Assembly (NCBI GenBank): GCA_027083035.1 | Contig: JALWSY010000183.1 | Span: 1 to 35,187 of the forward strand | Origin: Sulfurimonas sp. | GTDB taxonomy: Bacteria > Campylobacterota > Campylobacteria > Campylobacterales > Sulfurimonadaceae | Length of the DNA stretch: 35,187 nucleotides | Direction: 5' to 3' | In this document: positions 31,506 through 35,187 of the stretch, in pieces | Layout of the letters: each line of letters begins with the position of its first letter | Numbering within the stretch: position 1 is the first letter of the stretch | Notes under the pieces: model-generated | Seen by the model: the letters and a program-made list of their open reading frames with translations, nothing else | Database searches by the model: none | Told to the model about the DNA's origin: nothing | Translations under genes and position numbers: made by a program

Positions 31506-31920
31506 GATACTTTGCTGCCTCTTGCACAAGTGCTTTGTCTGTAATCACACTCGGAGCAAGTTTGACATATCCACCAACAACAATCTCACTCATCAGCTTA
31601 ATACGCGCTCTATCTGCATCAGAGAGTGTCTCATGTGTCGCAATCTTATTAATCTCTTGAAGATAACTCTTTGCCTCATTAATATACTTCACATACTTCA
31701 GAGATGTTTTAGACTGTGCCATTATCGTTGCTGCCATACGGTTGTAGATATCCAGACTAAAGGCTTCGTTTGCTAGTTCATACGCCTCTTCATACTCACC
31801 TATCTCATAAAAGTATTTTGCTTCTAATGATTTTGCGTATGAGGGGTGTACTACAAAGTAGATAACCATAATCAAAATGAGAACAAGTGCTGTAAATGGA
31901 AAAAAGAGTTTACTCTGCAT
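31465..31920 (-). CDS. Small membrane-anchored TPR-like protein
   Basis: A 151-aa protein with an N-terminal membrane helix (about 4-26) and a helical periplasmic part with a TPR-like pair (EAKYFYEIGEYEEAYELANEAFSLDIYNR, about 33-61) and further helices to the C-terminus. No function is assigned. Its 3' end overlaps the recombinase start by about 40 bp in another frame, and its start overlaps the acyltransferase stop by 11 bp. The layout suggests one minus-strand operon from miaB onward. Confidence 0.75.
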   Translation of the reverse strand: MQSKLFFPFTALVLILIMVIYFVVHPSYAKSLEAKYFYEIGEYEEAYELANEAFSLDIYNRMAATIMAQSKTSLKYVKYINEAKSYLQEINKIATHETLSDADRARIKLMSEIVVGGYVKLAPSVITDKALVQEAAKYHEKFEKLLEKVTR

Positions 31921-32533
31921 GTGCTAGTAATCCTTGTCTTATAAATTCTCGTGCCTCTTCCATCTCCATCCCCTTCACATCTAACTCTGGCGTGGAGTAG
32001 AAGTGCAAGGTACCAAACGGCTTTGGAATGATAAATCTATCCCATGAGTTGAGCTTCCAGTAAGATGTCGGCTTAATTTCGACTAGAACTATCTTCGCAT
32101 CGGTCTTTTGTGCCATAACTATAATGCCATCGGCCACCTCTCTTCGAGGCCCTTTTGGTCCATCAGGAGTAATACCAATGTCATACCCCTCTTTTATGGT
32201 TTTCATCGCCTGAATTAAGACACGCGCAGCATTTCTGTTGGTAGAGCCTGCGAGTGTTCCAAGGCCGAAATATTTGATAGTGCGTGAGATGAGTTCTCCA
32301 TCAAAGTGATTAGAGATAAGTACCTTTGCGTGTGGTCTCTTACGGTAGTGCGAATAGAGGTAGGGAAGCATAAGCAACTCACCATGCCAGCAGGCAAAGA
32401 TGATGGGGTTTTCAGAGAGACTCTCTGGGGAGTGAAAAACTTTTCTGTTAGTGGCATAGAGCAAGCGAATAAAAAGAGAACCCACAAATGGCAGTAAAAC
32501 CAGAGCAAGTGAGCGAAATATCTTTTTACTCAA
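31910..32533 (-). CDS. DUF374 lysophospholipid acyltransferase-like protein
   Basis: A 207-aa DUF374-family protein with an N-terminal hydrophobic helix and features of glycerolipid/lipid A-type acyltransferases. The [11 protein letters not shown] segment (about 48) places the conserved His, followed by [13 protein letters not shown] and the family signature [17 protein letters not shown] (about 119-135). It probably acylates a lipid precursor at the inner membrane. In Helicobacter the same gene lies beside miaB (HP0269-HP0270). It begins 8 bp within the miaB 3' end. Confidence 0.85.
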   Translation of the reverse strand: MSKKIFRSLALVLLPFVGSLFIRLLYATNRKVFHSPESLSENPIIFACWHGELLMLPYLYSHYRKRPHAKVLISNHFDGELISRTIKYFGLGTLAGSTNRNAARVLIQAMKTIKEGYDIGITPDGPKGPRREVADGIIVMAQKTDAKIVLVEIKPTSYWKLNSWDRFIIPKPFGTLHFYSTPELDVKGMEMEEAREFIRQGLLAHAE

Positions 32534-33827
32534 GAATCTCGCCTGTGAGTATTGTTCTACCGATTGCAGTGATTTTTACATCTCTGAACTCGCCAAGAAG
32601 CTCCTCAGAGCCTTTTACCTTTACAACAAGATTACTATCTGTTCTGCCTGAGACATAGTTGTCAGCATTGAGATCTTCAAAATAGACACGATAGACTCTG
32701 CCCATCTGCTGCGCATTTTTTTCATCGAGTATCTGTGTGTGAAGTGCTTGCAGATAAGAGAGCCTGTCAGAAGCTACCTCTGGGTCAACAATGTTCGTGT
32801 AGTGTTCTGCTTCTGTCTCGGGACGCGGGGAGTATTTAAAAGAGAATATCTGATCAAAACGCACCTTTTTCATGACATCTATAGTATCTTCAAAATCTGC
32901 ATCACTCTCACCCGGAAAAGCCACGATGATATCTGTACTTATGGAGACTTCAGGACACTCCGCGCGCAACTTCTCTACACGGTTAATAAACCACTCTTTC
33001 GTGTAACCGCGTTTCATATCTTTAAGCACCTTTGTGCTTCCACTCTGCAGAGGCATATGCATAGATTTACAGATTTTCGGATTTTTGGCAAACTCCTCTA
33101 TAAATGCATCATCCATGTGAAAAGGGTGTGGGGAAGTAAAGCGGATGCGCTCTAGCTTCTCTATCTTTGAGAGGCGTCTTAGCAGCTCTGTAAAATTTAC
33201 TTTCTCCTGATCACCGGAGAATCTACGACCGTAGTTGTTAACATTTTGTCCAAGGAGAAATATCTCTTTTGCTCCTGCATCAACAGCCTTTTGTGCTTCT
33301 TGGATAATGAGATTATCAGGTATGGATATCTCCTCACCACGAGTCTTTGGAACGATGCAGAAGGTACACTGCTTGTCACATCCTATGGAGATATTTATGT
33401 ATGCTTTGTAAGGAGAGGTACGAAAATCATCAAAAGCGAACTCGCTCTCATCATAGTTTATATCTACCTCTACTGCTCTGTCTTTGTGCAAAACCTCACT
33501 TATCTTGGAGACATTTCTTGCCCCTAAAACAAAGTTCACATAGGGAGCGCGTTTAATAATCTCTTCGCCGAGATGTGAAGCTGTACAGCCACACACACCT
33601 ATCTTAGCACCCTCTTTTTTCTTCTTGTTAAAGACACCAAGCTCAGAGAAGAGTTTGGCTACGGGCTTCTCTCTAACTGAACAGGTATTTATCAAAATCA
33701 AATCAGCGGCTTTGAGGTCATCAGTCGTCTCATAACCCTCTCTCTCATGTAACTGCGCAATCATATGCTCCGAGTCACGAGAGTTCATCGCACAACCCAA
33801 TGTTTCAATAAATAGCTTTTTACTCAT
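32526..33827 (-). CDS. miaB: tRNA methylthiotransferase MiaB
   Basis: Radical-SAM enzyme that adds a methylthio group to i6A37 of tRNAs that read UNN codons. The 433-aa protein has N-terminal cluster Cys ([23 protein letters not shown] and GVCGCTASH), the SAM motif [18 protein letters not shown] (begins about 149), [11 protein letters not shown] (about 195) and a C-terminal TRAM domain. GQNVNNYG and KTRGEE separate MiaB from RimO. It starts 13 bp after the HP0268-like stop and overlaps the next gene by 8 bp. Confidence 0.97.
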   Translation of the reverse strand: MSKKLFIETLGCAMNSRDSEHMIAQLHEREGYETTDDLKAADLILINTCSVREKPVAKLFSELGVFNKKKKEGAKIGVCGCTASHLGEEIIKRAPYVNFVLGARNVSKISEVLHKDRAVEVDINYDESEFAFDDFRTSPYKAYINISIGCDKQCTFCIVPKTRGEEISIPDNLIIQEAQKAVDAGAKEIFLLGQNVNNYGRRFSGDQEKVNFTELLRRLSKIEKLERIRFTSPHPFHMDDAFIEEFAKNPKICKSMHMPLQSGSTKVLKDMKRGYTKEWFINRVEKLRAECPEVSISTDIIVAFPGESDADFEDTIDVMKKVRFDQIFSFKYSPRPETEAEHYTNIVDPEVASDRLSYLQALHTQILDEKNAQQMGRVYRVYFEDLNADNYVSGRTDSNLVVKVKGSEELLGEFRDVKITAIGRTILTGEILE

Positions 33828-33840
33828 TAACAGCTCTTCT

Positions 33841-34086
33841 CTAGCTCATAATGTGAACTTGGTACATATAGTCATTATCCGCCATACCAAACTTCACTTC
33901 ACTCATGTAAAAACTTTTCCCTTTTGCTTCAAAGTGATCTTGCAGCGCTAAGAGGTCTTTATGAGAATTTTCTCTATCAAAATAGAAAATTACACTCTCC
34001 TCTTTCTCTACAGTAGCCTCTATCTTTGATAAATCTACCTTTTTAGGTTTCTCATTTAACTCTTTTCTTGCAAACTTTAATTCCAT
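33841..34086 (-). CDS. HP0268-like small protein (putative nuclease)
   Basis: An 81-aa protein that looks like HP0268 of H. pylori, for which nicking DNase and RNase activity has been reported; the same neighbour, miaB, supports it. Shared features include the [24 protein letters not shown] segment (begins about 33), near-identical in layout, and the C-terminal acidic/aromatic [13 protein letters not shown] has GAAGGA upstream. Activity here is inferred from the family. Confidence 0.75.
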   Translation of the reverse strand: MELKFARKELNEKPKKVDLSKIEATVEKEESVIFYFDRENSHKDLLALQDHFEAKGKSFYMSEVKFGMADNDYMYQVHIMS

Positions 34087-34101
34087 CAGTTTTCCTTCAA
34101 T

Positions 34102-34124
34102 ATTATAATAATTTTTGCATTATA
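34102..34124 (-). promoter_or_regulatory. Two candidate -10 boxes upstream of HP0268-like gene
   Basis: Minus-strand TATAAT occurs at 34119-34124 and again at 34102-34107. The first would start RNA about 25 nt before the ATG and keep the GAAGGA ribosome site intact. The second would start within that site and is less likely. These could drive the operon with miaB. Confidence 0.5.
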
Positions 34125-34174
34125 GTAAAAAAGTCATAAAGGTTTGGTTAAAGCTTCTTTTTAGTCCATTTGTG

Positions 34175-34180
34175 TATAAT
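34175..34180 (+). promoter_or_regulatory. -10 box of nusA
   Basis: TATAAT in the 175-bp divergent gap. It predicts a start near 34187 and a leader of about 75 nt to ATG 34262, with an inverted repeat in it. Confidence 0.6.
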
Positions 34181-34204
34181 TACACTCTTAAAAGAGAAAA
34201 ATCC

Positions 34205-34260
34205 CCCAATTACACTTACTACTGTCAACAACAAATTGGGAACAATAAAAAGGGAACAAT
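34205..34260 (+). other. nusA leader hairpin and duplicated GGGAACAAT
   Basis: Inverted repeat CCCAATT (34205-34211) and AATTGGG (34234-34240) with a 22-base loop. It is followed by a repeated nonamer GGGAACAAT (34238-34246 and 34252-34260); the second copy provides the ribosome site and the first overlaps the hairpin. No T-run follows, so it is not a terminator. Confidence 0.45.
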
Positions 34261-34261
34261 T

Positions 34262-35187
34262 ATGGAAAAAATATTAGATATAGCTGAGGCTATTGCACAC
34301 GAAAAAGGGCTGCAGCCAGAAAAAGTATTAGAGAGTTTAAAAACTGCCTTTGTACAAACAGCCAAAAGAGTTATCAATAAAAACTTCGCATTTGTAGCAG
34401 AGGTTGATGAAGAGACAAAAAGTATAAAAATTATTCAAACAATTACTGTCGTTGCTGATGACGATGAGAGGCTCCAAGATGAGGAGCTTGCACCGGCATA
34501 TATTCCTATCAGTGAAGCACGCGAGTATGATGATCAAGTGGAGCTTGATGACCAACTTCAGATTGATCATAACCTAGAGGATTTCGGTCGCACAGGTGCA
34601 TCACAGCTACATCGTGAGATAGAGTATCATATCCAAAGACTTGTTGAAGATGAAATCTATAACAAGTACAAAGCAAAAGTCGGAACACTTGTGAGTGGGC
34701 GTGTAACGCGTGTTGATGCAAACAATGCTACCTATATAGAGGTCGATGAGATTCGTGCTGTGCTTCCTATGAAGAGCCGTATCAAAGGAGAGTTCTTTAA
34801 TGTAGGTGACCATATCAAAGCAGTAGTGCGCCGTGTAAATATGGATAAAGAGAATGGTATCCAGATAGAACTCTCTCGTACCTCTCCAAAATTTTTAGAA
34901 GAGCTACTCGCTCTTGAAGTTCCTGAGATCATGGATGGAAGCGTTGTGATTGAAAAGTCTGCGCGTATTCCCGGAGAGCGTGCAAAGATTGCAATCTTAA
35001 GTACACACCCACAAGTTGATGCAGTCGGCGCTACAGTCGGCGTAAAAGGTGTGCGTATCAATGCAGTAAGTGAAGAACTTATCGGAGAGAATATTGACTG
35101 TATTGAGTACACAACTATTCCTGAGCTTTTTGTCTCTCGAACAATGAGTCCTGCTATCATCTCTCATGTAGAGATTGTAAAAAATGA
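34262..35187 (+). CDS. nusA: Transcription factor NusA, N-terminal part (3' end outside window)
   Basis: RNA polymerase-binding pausing/antitermination factor. The frame is open from ATG 34262 to the end of the window (308 codons and two bases). An N-terminal domain starts MEKILDIAEAIAHEKGLQP. From about residue 144 an S1 domain follows (VSGRVTRVDANNATYIEVDEIRAVLP). From about 200 there is the first KH domain, with SRTSPKFLEELLALEVPEI and VGATVGVKGVRINAVSEELIGENIDC, the latter the NusA KH1 signature. AAGGGAAC is the ribosome site. The end of the gene lies to the right. Confidence 0.96.
   Translation, partial: MEKILDIAEAIAHEKGLQPEKVLESLKTAFVQTAKRVINKNFAFVAEVDEETKSIKIIQTITVVADDDERLQDEELAPAYIPISEAREYDDQVELDDQLQIDHNLEDFGRTGASQLHREIEYHIQRLVEDEIYNKYKAKVGTLVSGRVTRVDANNATYIEVDEIRAVLPMKSRIKGEFFNVGDHIKAVVRRVNMDKENGIQIELSRTSPKFLEELLALEVPEIMDGSVVIEKSARIPGERAKIAILSTHPQVDAVGATVGVKGVRINAVSEELIGENIDCIEYTTIPELFVSRTMSPAIISHVEIVKN

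Noticed and set aside
32739-33155. 138-aa plus-strand ORF
   Set aside because: Antisense of miaB, which has all catalytic motifs.
34732-35160. 142-aa minus-strand ORF
   Set aside because: Opposite nusA, whose plus-strand frame shows S1 and KH motifs.

Overview
The window reads as the chromosome of a free-living Campylobacterota (Epsilonproteobacteria) species, most like Sulfurimonas or a close relative. This rests on AT-rich DNA, a compact layout with many 1-11 bp gene overlaps, and gene neighbours shared with Helicobacter: dnaB-comEC (HP1362-HP1361), csd3/pgbA/glcD (HP0506-HP0509) and the HP0268-like gene/miaB/DUF374 acyltransferase (HP0268-HP0270). These correspondences are from memory, not from a search. 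Both ends cut genes: dnaB at the left and nusA at the right. No stretch without a gene exceeds about 235 bp, and I see no tRNA, rRNA, CRISPR, insertion sequence or prophage.

Left part (1-9882): replication and envelope housekeeping. In order: dnaB and a short comEC; on the minus strand a YihY membrane protein, a GlcD-type flavin oxidase and a PgbA-N secreted protein; divergently csd3 (cell-shape peptidoglycan hydrolase) and a NUDT14-like Nudix hydrolase; then on the minus strand priA and two type IV pilin-like genes. Between the Nudix gene and priA lies a compact unit with its own promoter, a strong intrinsic terminator (candidate small RNA of about 90 nt) and a 19-codon hydrophobic ORF that resembles type I toxin peptides.

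Centre (10041-20958): a contiguous + strand island for TonB-driven outer-membrane uptake. It comprises a beta-helix lipoprotein, DUF3450 protein, TtpC-like long ExbB, ExbB, ExbD, TonB, TPR protein, a large TonB-dependent receptor and two tandem PhoB-type response regulators. Three intergenic regions carry TGTCAC/TGTAAT half-sites mostly spaced 11 bp apart, the geometry of PhoB boxes, in front of the lipoprotein, the DUF3450 gene and the first response regulator. The inferred picture is a phosphate-starvation-induced, self-regulating uptake machine. It is the most interesting system in the window.

Right part (21008-35187): an unrecognised 552-aa protein; a surface lipoprotein with a small outer-membrane barrel; a flavoprotein divergent from rimO-tilS; a minus-strand run with PilM/N/O-like assembly proteins, a Xer-type recombinase, a small TPR-like membrane protein, a DUF374 acyltransferase, miaB and an HP0268-like small protein; then nusA. 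ComEC, the pilin-like proteins and PilM/N/O-like proteins are all parts expected of a type IV pilus or DNA-uptake apparatus, scattered over the window.
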